From: Rhizomys pruinosus
Taxonomy: Eukaryota; Chordata; Mammalia; Rodentia; Spalacidae
Direction of reading: 5' to 3'
Assembly (NCBI GenBank): GCA_009823505.1
Contig: VZQC01005680.1
Coordinates: 7,323,673-7,387,672, forward strand
Length of the DNA: 64,000 nucleotides
The notes under the pieces: model-generated
What the model was told of the DNA's origin: nothing
What the model saw: only the letters and a program-made list of their open reading frames with translations
The model's database searches: none
Program-made: the position numbers and the translations under genes
In this document: positions 46,913-59,689 of the stretch, piece by piece
How the letters are laid out: every line of letters begins with the position of its first letter
How positions within the stretch are numbered: position 1 is the stretch's first letter

Positions 46913-47985
46913 AAGTTCATATGAGAACTCTGTTCAGATCTTTAGCCCATCTTTTAATTGGGTCATTCATCTTCTTGATTCTTTGTTTTTGGATTCTTTA
47001 CATATTCTGGATGTTAAACCTCTGTCAGATGTGTTACTGGTGAAGATTTTCTCCCACTCTGTGAGTTTTCTCTTCACTTCTTTGGTTGTTTCTTTTGCTG
47101 CCCAGAAGCTTTGTAGTTTAATGAGGTCCCACTTGTTGATTTTTTACTTTAGTTCTTGAGCAACTATTATCTGACTTAGAAAGCCCTTTCCTACAACCTA
47201 TATCTTGTAGGTTTTTGCTGATGTTTTCTTCTAAGAGTTTCAGGTTTCACACCAAGGTCTTTGATCCAGTTGGAATTGACATTTGTGCAAGGTGAAATAT
47301 AAGTAGACTGTTTTGCTTCTCATCCACCTGTGCCCCTTTTCTAAGCCTAGGGAACAATCTGCGGAAGAGGGGGCATGGTAGAATGTAAGGGCTGTGATTG
47401 GGATGAATGGTGAAACTACAGCAATATAGACTGGACAATCATTTGATCAACTTGATTCAACATACAAGCCCCCACCCCGCTGGAAGGTGGGACCCATGGG
47501 CTGTGTGGGTTTGGGCACGACTGCCTGCAAATTGGTTATACATGAAGGATGCTTGTACTCATAAATTATCACTTATTGCTAAAAAATGAAAAAAAAACTG
47601 AGAGAAAGATGCAGAACAGTTATGGCAGAATGCATGATCGGTGATGGGGTGGGGTGGGGGGAAGGGAAAGGGAAATATGCCTGAACTGAATTGGAAAATG
47701 ATGTATGAAATACACAAAGCATCAATAAAAAAAAGAGTTTAGTTTCATTTTTCTACTGGTAGTGATCCAGTTTTGACAATATTATTTGCTGAAGATGCTA
47801 TTTTCTTCCACTGAGTGTTCCTGGCCCCTTTGTCAATTATCACATGGATGAAATTACATGCACTCAAGTTTGGGTCTTTAATTATGTTCCATTGATCTAT
47901 AAGTCTATTTTTGTGCTGGTACCATGCAGTTTTTATGACTATAGCTCTGTAATATAGTTTGAAATCTGTTATAGTAACAGCAGGC
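46913..47985 (-). mobile_element. L1-G: minus-strand L1 ORF2 fragment, split by the composite retroposon
   Basis: The antisense of the ORF2 post-RT region: CAGATCTTTAGCCCATCTTTT, TGAGGTCCCACTTG (WDLIK), TTTGATCCAGTTGGAATTGA, then after the insertion GTGATCCAGTTTTGAC and TTATGACTATAGCTCTGTAA. On the minus strand around 48,000-47,790 a frame reads [16 protein letters not shown]. The 3' end of the L1 is missing at the left. Confidence 0.87.
47302..47734 (+). mobile_element. Second copy of the composite retroposon, 5'-truncated, in L1-G
   Basis: Aligns with 37,516-37,965 (start AAGTAGACTGTTTTGCTTCT; G-rich tract at about 47,645-47,675; end ATCAATAAAAAAAAG) with roughly 20-25 differences seen by eye plus small length changes. 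It sits in the sense-opposite strand of L1-G, whose text continues on both sides. 5' truncation and A-tail are L1-type hallmarks; a clear TSD is not visible. Confidence 0.88.
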
Positions 47986-48977
47986 ATTCTGGGCCTCCAT
48001 ATTTTACAGTCTTCTACCTCCCTCTTCCATGATGTTTCCATATAAGGATTACATTGCAGATGTACCAGTTGAGGCCAGGCACCCCACAGACATATATTTT
48101 CTGCCTTATGACCAGTTGTGAAACTGTAACAATTTCTATCTGCTGCAAAAAGAAGCTTCTTCAATTGGTATAACAATAAGTAGATATAATAAAGTTGGAA
48201 ATATCCCAAATGGGTGTTTTTAAGATTCAATCTGGGAGTCCTTATATGTTGTACATGTAAATGATCCTTATTGAAATTATCAACAAACAGTATTGTGAGT
48301 TACTTTGGAAATTTCTTAGTTTAAAAGAGATATCAACTCCTGGGAATATTTCTAAGACCATACATGATGTCGTCTTCTTGTATCTGAGATGCAGAAAACA
48401 GTCTCAAGGTACTTTATACCTTGGTAACACTGTCATAGCTCATAGATTAAGAAAATTTTTCTAAGTTTAATGTTGTACTGTATGATGGACCCACAATTTA
48501 AGGTGAATTTCAAGTGGAAGCAATGGAGCATAAGGAAAGAAATCAAATTTGCGATAGACAGCAATTTCAATAAAATGCAGACTGGTAACAGCAGCTCACC
48601 GGAAACTGAGTCTTAATAAAAGGAGAGTAGGTAGACATTACAAACACCTACTTCCATTAGGTGATAAGAGGCAAGCTGAAGCAGATGGCATATGAGAAAG
48701 TAACCATTTAGGATGGGTGTATGAGAGAATAAGTCATTGCAGGCTCATCCTATGTTAAACTAGATATATCAATATATAAAGAGTTCACCAGTTCTAAGAA
48801 CCTGCTGTCCCTAATATGAAACATGTTCAAAACTTCCTTTCTCATCAACCAACCTTTGTGAGTTTAAACTTGACTTAAATTTGACCATAAAAATCAGAAT
48901 AGGGACTGAATAACTGCACTGTGTGGATCCAGACTTAATGCACAGAAAATCATTCTGAGACAACTTTTAAAATGAAT
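47986..48977. other. Unassigned
   Basis: About 1 kb, no recognised gene or repeat. Confidence 0.4.
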
Positions 48978-49160
48978 CTCTCCGGGCAAGGGAGATGGAG
49001 AGTTCTTGTCACTAAGCCTGACAACCTAAGCTCTATCCCCAGAACCCACATAGACAAGGAGAGAAATAACTTCTGTAAGTTGCCTTTTGACCTTCATACA
49101 TGCACCATGATGTGTGTGCTCCCACCTAAAATAAACAAGTAAACACTGAAAAGAAATTAA
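48978..49160 (+). mobile_element. B3-type SINE
   Basis: GGGAGATGGAGAGTTCTTG head, CTCTATCCCCAGAACCCACA, GTAAGTTGCCTTTTGACCTT and ATGCACCATGATGTGTGTGC blocks, tail AATAAACAAG; diverged. Confidence 0.7.
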
Positions 49161-50572
49161 AAGGTAAAATGAATCTGGTTTTGTAGCTTTGCTTATTCCT
49201 TAGCTATGCCTAAGGGGCTTGCTAATTCAATGGCAGAGCCAGTGACCCAGGATGATCTGTTGACCATTTAGAGAACTTTTTATGCTTGAAAGTGTTTTTA
49301 CTCTATTGCTTGCTCTGAAAACACAAATATTTTTATTGAATTTTTGATATTTCATACAAAATAACTCAATCATCTTTATCATCCCTCCCTTACCCACACC
49401 CACCCATAATTACCCCCACATCAGATTTCATGCATTCTGTCATTTATGTAAAGGTCTATTGAGTTAAGTTAGTGTACCCAGACATCCCTCAATGAAAGCG
49501 CATGCACTGGGGTCTAGTAACCCTACTTAGGGTCACTCTCTTAAGGAAGATCAACTCTCCCTTACCAAGTAGTAATCAGCTGTTAATATTTCTTTGTCTA
49601 AGTTAGGGCTTGCTACCCATTTCCTAGTTCTATGCTGGTTTTTGGTCTGCTTGACTTTGCATGGGTCTTGTGCATGTTGACACTATTGCTGTAGGTTTAT
49701 ATTAACAAGGGTCCCAGGAGCCTGTAAGACTCTCTTTGATGTGGTCATATGCCTCCTCCCCCATGTCTTACAATCATCCCCCCTCCTCTTCTGCAATGGT
49801 CCCTGAGCCCTGGATAGGGGAAGTTTAATATAGGAGTCCTGCCAGGGACCCACACTCTGCAGACTCTTACTCTTTATGCTTTGGTCATTGTGGGGCCTTT
49901 TGTATTTATTGACCTCTGTTTCATGAGGGAGCTTCATTGATGACACTTGAGAGATATGCATCAGAATTCTCTCTAACCCTTGGTCCACTGTGTTCATTGA
50001 GCCTTTGGTGTAGAGATTCCATTGAAGATGTGTCACTTAGGGTAAGGCATCTCATAGACAGTTATTCTCTGGGCGTGACCTGTTCTGGAACTCTGTAATA
50101 GTCTCCATCTGGTGTAAAATAAGCTTCTTTGATGAGTGGTAGCTGGCATACTCGTCTATAAATATGAGGATCCATATATCAGAAATTACATTTTTCTAGG
50201 CCTTAGGGCTTTCTCTAAGACCTGTGATATCTCCAGCCATGTGTATTTGGCAATGTTTACAATGCTGTGCATGAGTTCCCTCCCATTAAGTGAACTTTAA
50301 GTCCAATTAGATAGCTGTTGATTACCTCCAAGATAAAAATGCCACTACTGCACCAACACTGTTTCCTATGTGAAGCATTGTTGCAGTTATGGGGCCTTAA
50401 ATATGATGCTGGATTATCAATTGACATTTTCCATTAACATCTCGCACAGTGCCCTCCAAAACTATTAGAGTTAATCTTCAGGGAAGAGGGGAGGAGGCTT
50501 CCAGGTCAGTTTCAGCTCCATTGCTTCGAGTCCTGTGTCTAAATATATCCTATCTTCAGCAATAGAGTCGTA

Positions 50573-50672
50573 CTTTTTTATTTTATTTTTTTAATTTAGT
50601 TTAATTTTATTTATTTTTGTATGCATATGAATGTACTGTCTGCATGTAGGTTTGTGCATCCATGTCGTGCAA
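50573..50672 (-). mobile_element. B2 SINE 3' fragment, minus strand
   Basis: Antisense tail and 3' part of a B2 only: TTATTTATTTTTGTATGCAT, GAATGTACTGTCTGCATGTA, CATGTCGTGCAAGG; the tRNA-like head is absent. Confidence 0.82.
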
Positions 50673-51256
50673 GGGTCTTACTTTTTAAATTCGGGAAGGC
50701 AAGGTCCATGGTGATAGCCTGTGTAATTTTTGAGTCTCTCACAGTGCTGTTGCCAACAATTTGAAGGGAGGTTTCTGACTATATCTTGTTACATGTTTTC
50801 AGATACATACATAGACTTATATAGAGATGCATTTTAGTAGGCTTTGAACTAATACATTTCCCTCTTGCTTTTCACACCAACAAGCGTTTTTATCTTTCCT
50901 CTCTCTTTCTCCCTGACTAACCCTCCCTCCTCCTTCTCCAGTTAAAGTGTCTCCACTTTCTCCATTTCTCCCTTGATAACACCTATCTCCTTTGGTTCCC
51001 CCCTCCCTCTCAAACTCCTGCTTTATCCCCACAGCTCCTTATATAAGCCTCTCTCTTCCCATTCCAGTTAAATACCCCCACTTTACCCATTTCTCCTTTG
51101 GTAACAGCTGTCTCCTCCTCTCATGCCTGGCTCCTTTCTATCTTCCAGTCCCCTGGAGTTACATCAGGATATATACTCACATAGAAGGATTTGGAGCAAA
51201 GATCCACAAATGTCCTTCTGAGCCTCTGTCCCTTCACTTAGTATAACAGTTTCTTG

Positions 51257-52320
51257 TTACACCCATTTACTTGCAAATTTCATATTTTTTTTCTTTTCTC
51301 TAAAACCACTGAGTAGAATGCCATTATGCAAGTGTACGAAATTTTCATTGCCAGTTAAGGAACAATTAAATTCCTCCCATTTCTTAGCTATTGAGAAAAT
51401 GGGATCAGCAAACAGTGTTGTACAGGCATCTGTGCAGTAGGAGGAGTCCTCTAGGTATGCCAAGGAGTGGTATAACCAGATCATATGGTAATTCTTAGAT
51501 TTTTAAGAGTTCTCCATCCTGCTTTTCATACTGGTTACATGAGTTTGCAAAGCCATCAGCAATGAATGAGCATTCCTTTTTCCTCACATCCTCTCCAGCA
51601 TTTAGTATCATTTGTTCTTTTGATCTTAGCCAGTCTGGGGTAAGATGAAATCTTGAAGTGGTTTAATTTGCATTCCCCTAATTACTAAGGATGTTGAACC
51701 CTTTTTAAGGTGTTTTGTAACCATAACTGTTCTTTGAGAACTCTCTGTTTGGATCCATAGCCCATATTTTAATTGAGTCATTTGTTTTCTTGATTTTTTT
51801 AGTTCTTTATATATTCTGCATATTAATTCTCTGTCAGATGTGTAGATGGTAAAAATTTTAGCCCACTCTGTGGGTTTTCTCTTCACTTCCTTGATTGTTT
51901 ATTTTGTTTTACAGAAGTTTTTTAGTTTAATGAGGTCCCACTTATTGAATGTTGACCTTAATTTCTGAGCAACTGATAAACAATTTAGAGGTCCTTTCTT
52001 GGACCTTATATCTTGTAGGGCACTACCTATGTTTTCTTCTAACAGTTTTACAGTTTTAGGTTTCAGATCTAGGTCTTTGATTCATTTGGAGTTGACTTTT
52101 GCACAGGGTGAAAGGTGAGTATCTAATTCCATTCTTCCACAGGTGGAGATCCAGTTTTGTCAGCACCATTTGTGAAAGATTCTATCTTTCCTCTGGTATG
52201 TTCTTGCCACCTTTGTCAAATATCAGGTGCCTGAAACTGTATGTACTCATGTTTTTGGTCTTCAGTTATGTTCCACTGGTCTATGTGTCTGTTTTTGTGC
52301 CAGTTCCGTGTGAGAGCGTA
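51257..52320 (-). pseudogene. L1-H ORF2 remnant (C-terminal half)
   Basis: Minus frames read RKPTEWAKIFTIYTSDRELI (51,886-51,626) and LEDSSYCTDACTTLFADPIFSIAKKW (51,484-51,257), the conserved hinge and Cys-rich regions. Frames are interrupted by stops and shifts. Confidence 0.82.
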
Positions 52321-53599
52321 ATTTTTAAATAGTGAAAGAAAGCACATCTTCTATCATCTTTCAGGAGAACGCCCATGAATGGCTTGTGACATGACCAACA
52401 GCCTAGAACTCAGGCAATACATTTCCAACTCAGTGCCCATCCAGCAGGGATAAATTCTTGACCATTCACACTTACAGACTCCCCACACCATGGCCCATGT
52501 TTTTGGCACTGCCCTCTATTGATGTCCTGGCCAACTTCCCTAGCAAGCCCTGCCCAAGCTTCAACACTGCAGGAAACCCCAGCAAGACCTGCTCTTGCTC
52601 AGACCAATTATTGCCAGAGGCAGAGGGTGCCCTGGGTTCCCATCACCAGTAACTAGAGCCTCCGCCTGGTCCCACATTATAAAATCTCAAGTAAGAATTA
52701 TTTTTCAAAATATGATATTAAAAAATTACCTTTTTGTGGTAAATGATCATGTTTTCTGATTTGCATACCAAAGATGATGGTAATGCTTCTCAATTCATTT
52801 TTGCTTAACTTCTCAGGATACCCAGAGCTAATTTCTATTCTCAGACACAGACATTTTGCTATTGTGTAACATTTTGCTTTCTTCATTTCCTTTATTCCTG
52901 AATTTCTAATTACCATCTTCATTCATTTACCTTATTATACAATTATTTGCATAACAGCTCTGATCTTAGAGTGCCTATTATGTATCAGTAACTATACTAT
53001 TTTACATAAGCTATTTTATTGCTATGAAAAATTCCAGTAACAAATATTATCAAGTTGCGTTTCATGGGAGAAAACTGATGCTTAAAGAAATTGAATATTT
53101 TGTTAGATTCTTGCTCTTATTAAGTGGCACATAAAAAGTTTGAACAAAGAAGCAGCTCTTTTGTCTGCTATGGTTATTTCCTTTCATATTGATTCTTTTT
53201 AGTGTCATACAAAATAACTTAGAGTTATCATTTGATACTTTGTATATTCATTATGATCAGAGGTCTGTTAGGCTGTGGCTCTCACCCTCCACATCTGGAA
53301 TCACTAAGTGTGCATAGTATAGCAGCCCAGAAGCTCACAGAACTGCCACTTTCATCAGAAGAACAGCAAATATACTGGCCTCTTTTGTGTTGAGCAATTG
53401 ATTAATCTGTCACTATTTCCTTTAAATACCAAGTTTCCCTTAAGGAAGTGAGAAACTAAATTTTCTACAGGTGAATGTGGAAATCTACAAAAGTAGAGAA
53501 CATCCCAAGATTCTCATATCCCTAGACTAATGTAATTTCTTACTATGTGCAAAATATGTATCCTTATATTTACAGTCAAGTATCCCATTCATCCAAGAA
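52321..53599. other. Unassigned
   Basis: About 1.3 kb. 52,340-52,690 is GC-richer and has a 64-codon frame (52,458-52,652) that resembles no family I know; nothing else recognised. Confidence 0.4.
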
Positions 53600-54370
53600 G
53601 CTTCTTTTGCACCAGATGGAGACTATTACAGAGTCCCACGATTGGTCACACACAGACATTTTCTGAATTTCCCAAGCTTAAGTGGCAATCTACAATGCAA
53701 CCTCTACACCTAAGGCTCACAGAATATAGAACAAGGGGTAAAGAAGGCACAAATAATTCTCTTAGTTTTTATTAATGACACTCCCCCATGCAACAGAGAG
53801 CCAGGAACACGACAGGTCAAAAATGGCCAAAAAGTAGACAGTCAGTGTCTCCAGAATGCAGATCCTTGGACAGGGCTCCTATATTAAACTTCAATCACTC
53901 AGGCCTCAGGGATCATTGACCAAGAGAGGGTGGAAAGATCATCAGAGCTAGGGAGGAGGTGTTATAAAATAGAATCCTACAAGCTCCTGGGACCCTGCTC
54001 ATATGTACCTACAGCGTTGGTGTCAGCATCCACAAGGCCCATGCAAACTCAAGTAGACAAAACCCAACACAGAACTGGGGAAATGGACATCAGATTTCAA
54101 TCTTAGGTGAAGAAATATTGGCAGCTGATTACTCCTGGGTGAGGAAGAGCTGATCTTCTTAAAGCGAGGGACTCTGGATGGGCTGACTATAGCCCAATAG
54201 ATGAAGTTGCACTGAGGAACATCTGGGGACACTAACTTGACACAACAGGGCCTTAATAGGAATGACAGAATGTGTGAATTCCAGTGTGTGGGCAGACTAC
54301 TGTGGGGGAGGGAGCATAAAAATGATTAATATTGGTTGAGGTATTCTGTATAAAATACACAAAATTTAAA
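53600..54370 (+). repeat. L1-like 3'UTR or retroposon tail (older subfamily)
   Basis: Shares AGATGGAGACTATTA and the following layout with 59,700 onward (GG.CTGGTCA / ATTGGTCA). Typical older rodent L1 3'UTR phrases appear: GAGGAAGAGCTGATC, AGCCCAATAGATGAAG-like text, and an end in GTATAAAATACACAAAATTTAAATT. No ORF2 is attached. Confidence 0.45.
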
Positions 54371-54625
54371 TTAAAAATTTACAAAACTAGTAGAGATAGC
54401 ACTTTATAAAATGACGTAAAATATATTCAAGTATTTATTGATACTCTGAGCTTTTGTTTTTCCTATGTATAGTCACTCTTATGTAGTTTCATTATTTCAT
54501 TACATGACACAGATTATCTCTTCTATCAATTTTTTTCTGAATTCTCTGAACTCTTTTTTTCAATAAGATGTGATTCTCGGGGCTATTTGTTGATGTATGT
54601 ATTGCATATTTCAGCAAGAATTGTT
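54371..54625. other. Unassigned
   Basis: AT-rich spacer. Confidence 0.4.
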
Positions 54626-54797
54626 GCCGGGGGCATGGTGGCGCACACCTTTAATCCTAGCGCTTGGGAGGCAGAGGCAGGTGGATCTATGTGAGTTCAA
54701 GGACAGTTCAAGGTCTACAGAGTGAGTTCCAGGACAGCTGGGGCTACAGGGAGACTCTGTCTTGAAAAGACCAAAAAAATAAAAAAATAAAATAAAA
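54626..54797 (+). mobile_element. B1 SINE
   Basis: GCCGGGGGCATGGTGGCGCA to GGGAGACTCTGTCTTGAAAA plus an A-rich tail with AAATAAA repeats. A small internal repeat (GTTCAAGGACAGTTCAAGG) is an oddity of this copy. Confidence 0.92.
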
Positions 54798-55233
54798 TCT
54801 TGTTAAATCAGCACAGCCAGTGCCCCAACCCTTCATATCTGACAACCCTTGAAGCACGTCCCCCGCTGCTCTTGTCCACCAATGGTTTTCACATCATCAT
54901 GGATGATGGCCATTAGCAAGAACACTCACAGGTCACTTTTCCCAGACTCTTCCCTTGCTCACAATGTACTCTTTTCCTAGTACTTCTCCATCTACTAACT
55001 CCTCAATTCTGTACTTCCATTTTTTATCTCAAACAGTTGTGTACCCCGAACACAAGCCTTTATTGCCTCATCCCTTCACTTGCCTCCATCACAAAATCTT
55101 CCTTGCCATTTTAGACAACATCATAAAATAAATGTTTCTGTAACAAACTAAAAAATCCAAATATGACTAATTATTCATACCCAATATAGCACCCTTTGAT
55201 GTGAATATTGATCAAATTACTTAGCAAAAAGTA
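54798..55233. other. Unassigned
   Basis: About 430 bp; nothing recognised. Confidence 0.4.
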
Positions 55234-55390
55234 TTGAAGAGGGGGCAGCAAGATGGGTTAGCTGGTAAAGATGCTTGCCATCAAGACCGGAAGGACAGTG
55301 CCAAGCTGTTGTTCACATCCACATACCTGTTCTGGCACATGTTCACCCAACACACATACCACAGGAATGCTGTTTCAAGCATTAAAAATA
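55234..55390 (+). mobile_element. B3-type SINE, diverged
   Basis: GGCAGCAAGATGGGTTAGCTG head and GGTAAAGATGCTTGCCATCA, then CATCCACATACC; tail decayed. Confidence 0.6.
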
Positions 55391-55631
55391 TTAAAGATAA
55401 CAATAATAGGAATCCCCTAAATATTTTTCCACAAATGTAGTCTCACTATAAATGAACAAGATGATTTAAATTAATATGATAACCACATCATAGTCTATAA
55501 TATCCTGAAGGATATTTTAGTTTAAGCCATACAGAGGTGAAAAATATCCTAGCCTAGTACTAAATATGAAGCTACAAAAGGAATAAATCTATTATTAGTA
55601 AAAAATTAATGAGGCAGAAGAATAATTTCAG

Positions 55632-55830
55632 AGTGAAGAGGTGGCTCAGTAGTTAATGTCACTGCTCTTGGAGGAGCCAGTTAGTTTCCCAGTACCCATG
55701 TTGGGGGACTCATAACTGCATTAGCTCCAGTTCCATGGGATCCAATGTCCCTGGCCTTTGTGGGCACATGTAATCACATGCATACATACCAAAACACACA
55801 CACACACATACGTCGATGAAAATCAAATTA
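55632..55830 (+). mobile_element. B3/B2-type SINE, diverged, ending in (CA)n
   Basis: AGTGAAGAGGTGGCTCAGTAG head, GTTTCCCAGTACCCATGTTG, CTCCAGTTCCATGGGATCCAA and a CACACACACA tail. Confidence 0.8.
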
Positions 55831-55996
55831 TAAAAAGGAAAAACAAGTAAAATACTTTTGAAAAGATTTTTGTGTGTCGGTGTTCATATGTGTTCATGAA
55901 CTTGGGTTCTTCTTTTAAAAGCCTGGTAAGATTAAGCATTGATGCTAAAAACTGGGACTGACATAGTAGTAAGAGGATGTCAAGAAAATAGAAATG

Positions 55997-56152
55997 AATG
56001 GCTGAACACGGTGGGACACAACTTTAATCCCAGTGCTCAGGAGGCAGAGACAGGAGGATTTCTGAGATCAAGGCCAGCCTGGTTTCCATAGCAAGTTCCA
56101 GGCCAGCTGAGGATACAGGGAAATCCTGTCTCAAGAAAGAAAAGAAATGGTA
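55997..56152 (+). mobile_element. B1 SINE, diverged
   Basis: GGCTGAACACGGTGGGACAC ... GGAGGCAGAGACAGGAGGAT ... ATCCTGTCTCAAGAAAGAAA. Confidence 0.87.
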
Positions 56153-57540
56153 GTATGAAACAGTTTATATCTTATAAACCATATCATATCTAGACATGGG
56201 CCCAATAACATTCGGGAGGAATTTTGTTTGCAAGAAAAATATACTGCAGATTATATGCATAGCCTTCTAACATGTACCCTGTCATGAAAAATAAATGAAA
56301 TACTCCTGGTCAAATTGCCCTAGTCAAAGAAAATATAGTAACTCCACACAAAATTGTCCTGATTTAGTACAAAATGCTTCGAGTAAACCCTATGAAGTGT
56401 AACTCTTTCTTGCGAAGCTCACACTCCCTAAGTTCTGCTGTAGAACTGTTTCCTGATTTCTTACTTTGCCTCACCTGTGAATTCCTCCCTTATTGTAACA
56501 AGAAGCTGAGACACAAAGTAGAGGTCACTGTATGGTCCCTGTATCTCTGATACCTACCCAGTCTTTACTACTTATAGCAAAGTCATTCAGTCTTGGGCTT
56601 TGGTTATTATTATTATTTTATTAGTAATAAAAGTCTTACTAATTCAATCTCATTGCTTATTATTGGCTTATTCAGATTTTATAAGTATTTGGTTCAACTG
56701 TATTTAGTGGTATGCATCCAGAAATTTGTGACTTTCTTCATGTCTTTTCAACTGATTAGTTATAGATTGATATGGGGTTGTCTTGCTTTCCTGTGCAAAT
56801 GTGGACCCATACATACATAAAGGTGGAGAGGAAAGGAGAGAAGCTATATCCCCTAGGGTAGAGAAATAAGAAGGGAAGACTACAAATCTCAAAAGGCATG
56901 GTGGACAACGTCACCTAGGGCTTAAAACAAGCTCTGCAAAAACAGGGGTCTCCATACTTCAGAGGAAGGCCTCTCAGCAGTTCTCCGGTTGTCCCAGTGT
57001 ACGCCAGGAATTTTCTCTCTAGCAACGTTGATCTCTGTAATAGTTACACGTAATTTCTCAGCACCAGCCTAAATGCTCTTCTGTCTTGAATATTTTTTTC
57101 CTGTCAAATTAATGTCCTTTAAATTCAAGTTCTCAGAGCATAAGCAGAAGAAAAACAGCTTTTGACCAAAATGTCACATGGATGGCCCCTACCTCAGATC
57201 CTGATAGAGTTCTTGTTCCTCTCTGAAACCCTCTGTGCCAGATCTCTACTGTCCACCTTTCTGTCAGGATTACTGTCTTGCAATTCTCACTAAGCTCTTC
57301 CTCCAGCATGCTAGGGCTTTTTTAGCCCAAATTTCTAAATGCTTCCAAAACCATATGACTAGGTTTATTATGACCCCGCCTCTCACTACGAAGTCTCCCT
57401 CTTAGTTTCTTTTCCCATTGCTTCTAGAAAATTCTTCAAAAAAAAAGAACTTAAGAAGAAATTATTTATTTGGGCTCACAGTTCTAGAGTACTGTCTGCT
57501 TATCTAGGAAGGAAGAATATGGTCTTATTATAGTTCTGTT
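56153..57540. other. Unassigned
   Basis: About 1.4 kb of AT-rich DNA with no convincing exon or repeat. Confidence 0.4.
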
Positions 57541-57754
57541 TAAAATCTATTTATTATTTTATGTGTATGTATATACATGTATGTGAGTGCTCCCATGTTG
57601 GGCAATGCCTCAGAGGTCAGAAGAGGACATCAGATTCCACAGGAACTGGAATTAAGAACCGTTCTTGGCTGCCATGTGGGTGTGGGGAATAAAACCTGAG
57701 TTCTCTGCATGAGCAATCGGTGCTCTTAACTGTTGAGCCATCTCTTGAGCCCTT
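57541..57754 (-). mobile_element. B2/B3-type SINE, minus strand
   Basis: TTATTATTTTATGTGTATGTA, CAGAGGTCAGAAGAGGACAT, GGCTGCCATGTGGGTGTGGG, GTGCTCTTAACTGTTGAGCC; more diverged than the young B2 set. Confidence 0.87.
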
Positions 57755-58107
57755 TATTATAGCCTTAAGTAATAAAAAAGTTGAAAACTTAGAATGCAAA
57801 TAACCTGTAATCATAGTAACAAAAAAACCCACAAAGATTCAGGGTCAGACATCTATTTTATGATGTGCTATAAAGTATATCAAACCACAGACAATACTAT
57901 GGAAACTTTTTAAGCATCTAAATAGCAAAAAACATTTAAATGTTTTCTAAAAACATATGAATGCATGTGATGGGTTAGATTAGATGATATTATGGGATTA
58001 CTTGCAGTGCGAAGACGTGATAATGAAAAAAGTAACTAAATCTTCAATGAGTATGTGAGAAACGCCAGTGTCTGTCTGCATGAAAAAAATTGGCAATTAA
58101 CCAGCCA
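57755..58107. other. Unassigned
   Basis: About 350 bp; nothing recognised. Confidence 0.4.
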
Positions 58108-58245
58108 ATTTTTGGGTGGTGTGCACTTTGAATCCCAGCCCCCTGGGAGACAAAGGCAGATGGATCTCTGTGAGATCAAGGACAGCCTGATCCACAGAGT
58201 AACTTCCAGGTGAGCTAGAACAAAGGACACCCTGTCAAAACAATG
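58108..58245 (+). mobile_element. B1 SINE, diverged
   Basis: TTTTGGGTGGTGTGCACTTTG, GGCAGATGGATCTCTGTGAG, GGACACCCTGTCAAAAC. Confidence 0.75.
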
Positions 58246-59689
58246 GCAAGTAAACAATAATTATAAATGACTTGCTCTCTAATACCTTAATTTGCATGAT
58301 TTCTTGACAGGAGTAGCCCATCAAATTTGTTTTACATTGTATATATTCTCTGGCCTTCTGTAATTTATCTTATATAGCAAGAACCAATATTATTTTAATA
58401 TGGATATAAAATAAATTATTACCTCATAGATGGTTTATCCTCAATGCTTATGGTTGTTTAATTGCCTTGATTCCATTTTCGTTAATGAATTTGGCTACTG
58501 TTTCACATTCAGACATGAAGCAATAACTAAAGCCCAAGAAGAAGTCATGTGAGATTCATCAGAAAAATCATTTTGAAACAATAGTTTTGTATGGATCTTC
58601 TCAGAGATGAAGACACTCAACGTGAATTAGTACTGAAAATGGAGAATGGTGTACTAAATGAGACTGAGCTGTTGACTTTTTTGTAAGTCAAAGAACACAA
58701 ATACTTTTAAAAGGTAATAGGAGATGGATACAATGGTTGAATAAATGTGCACAGCAATCATCTGATCCTCACAAGGTGCAACCAAAGTAACAGCTTACTG
58801 AGGTAAGTGGCCAAGAGAAAACACTTGAATTCAAACACTGGAGACATGAGACAAAAATCAGTCAGAGAAACAAAACACCCCATCATCCATTGCCCTAGCT
58901 CCACAGCCAGATTAGGAAGACTCTCTCTTCCACAGAAATAAAGAGGAAAAGAGTTCTAGAAAATGTAGCAAGACAGATACTGGCAATATTAACTGCTGGA
59001 AAGATCCTGTCCTCTGGTTTTAGAAAAAGGAATTTCTTTATCTACTGGTGATTCCCGAGTTTTGTATTCTGCAACCATTTTGAGAATAAATGCATTATCT
59101 GAATTAGGATTGTGAAGGGGTGCTGGGTAGGGGAGGTAGGGGATGAGAAGTCATGGCTTCAAGAGCTTCCGGGATTATTAGTTTGATTTATGGCTTGAGA
59201 AATTTCTGTCATATATATGATATACCCAAAGTCACTAATGGCATCAAAAGAAGGTAAAGAGATTACAGTCTAGTATCCAGATAGAAATAAGCCGAACATT
59301 GCATAACAAAGTAATACTCCAAGATGCAATTCAGGAGAAAGTTGTTTAAGAAAGCCATCCTGTGTAACTCATAGAGATATCATTTCACATGAGTAAATCT
59401 TAATATCAACACACAAGAAATATGAAAAATAAGGGATTATAACACTTGCTAAAGATGATAACTCCCTAGTAACACATTCCAAATACACAGAAAATTGAGT
59501 ATCTGACACACAATTCAAAAGAATGATTTTTCAAAAATTTCAAGGAAAGACCACAGAATAGACATAAATACCAATAGAATTAGGAATGTCAGTTGGACAT
59601 TTAAAATGATAAACCCAGAAGAGAGAGAATTAGAAAAAGGGGCAACCCAAAATAAAAAATTAAGAGTTCAACAGTGAAATTAATGCAGA
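58246..59689. other. Unassigned
   Basis: About 1.4 kb, A-rich towards the right; no recognised gene or repeat. Confidence 0.4.

Larger units (their letters stand above)
49325..52320 (-). mobile_element. L1-H: minus-strand L1, long 3'UTR plus ORF2 C-terminal half
   Basis: 3' end at 49,325 (ATATTTTTATTGAATTTTTG), a C-rich 3'UTR in antisense (49,370-51,250; large CTCC/CCCT runs at 50,900-51,120), then ORF2 from about 51,257. The 3'UTR has the same character and matching blocks as L1-C (GGCTTTGAACTAATAC / GGCTTCTGAACTAATAC). A B2 fragment lies at 50,573. 5'-truncated near 52,315. Confidence 0.85.

Noticed and set aside
37500..47734. Segmental duplication linking 37.5 and 47.3 kb
   Set aside because: Similarity stops at the A-tail and at a 5' truncation point, and one copy has its own TSD; flanks differ.
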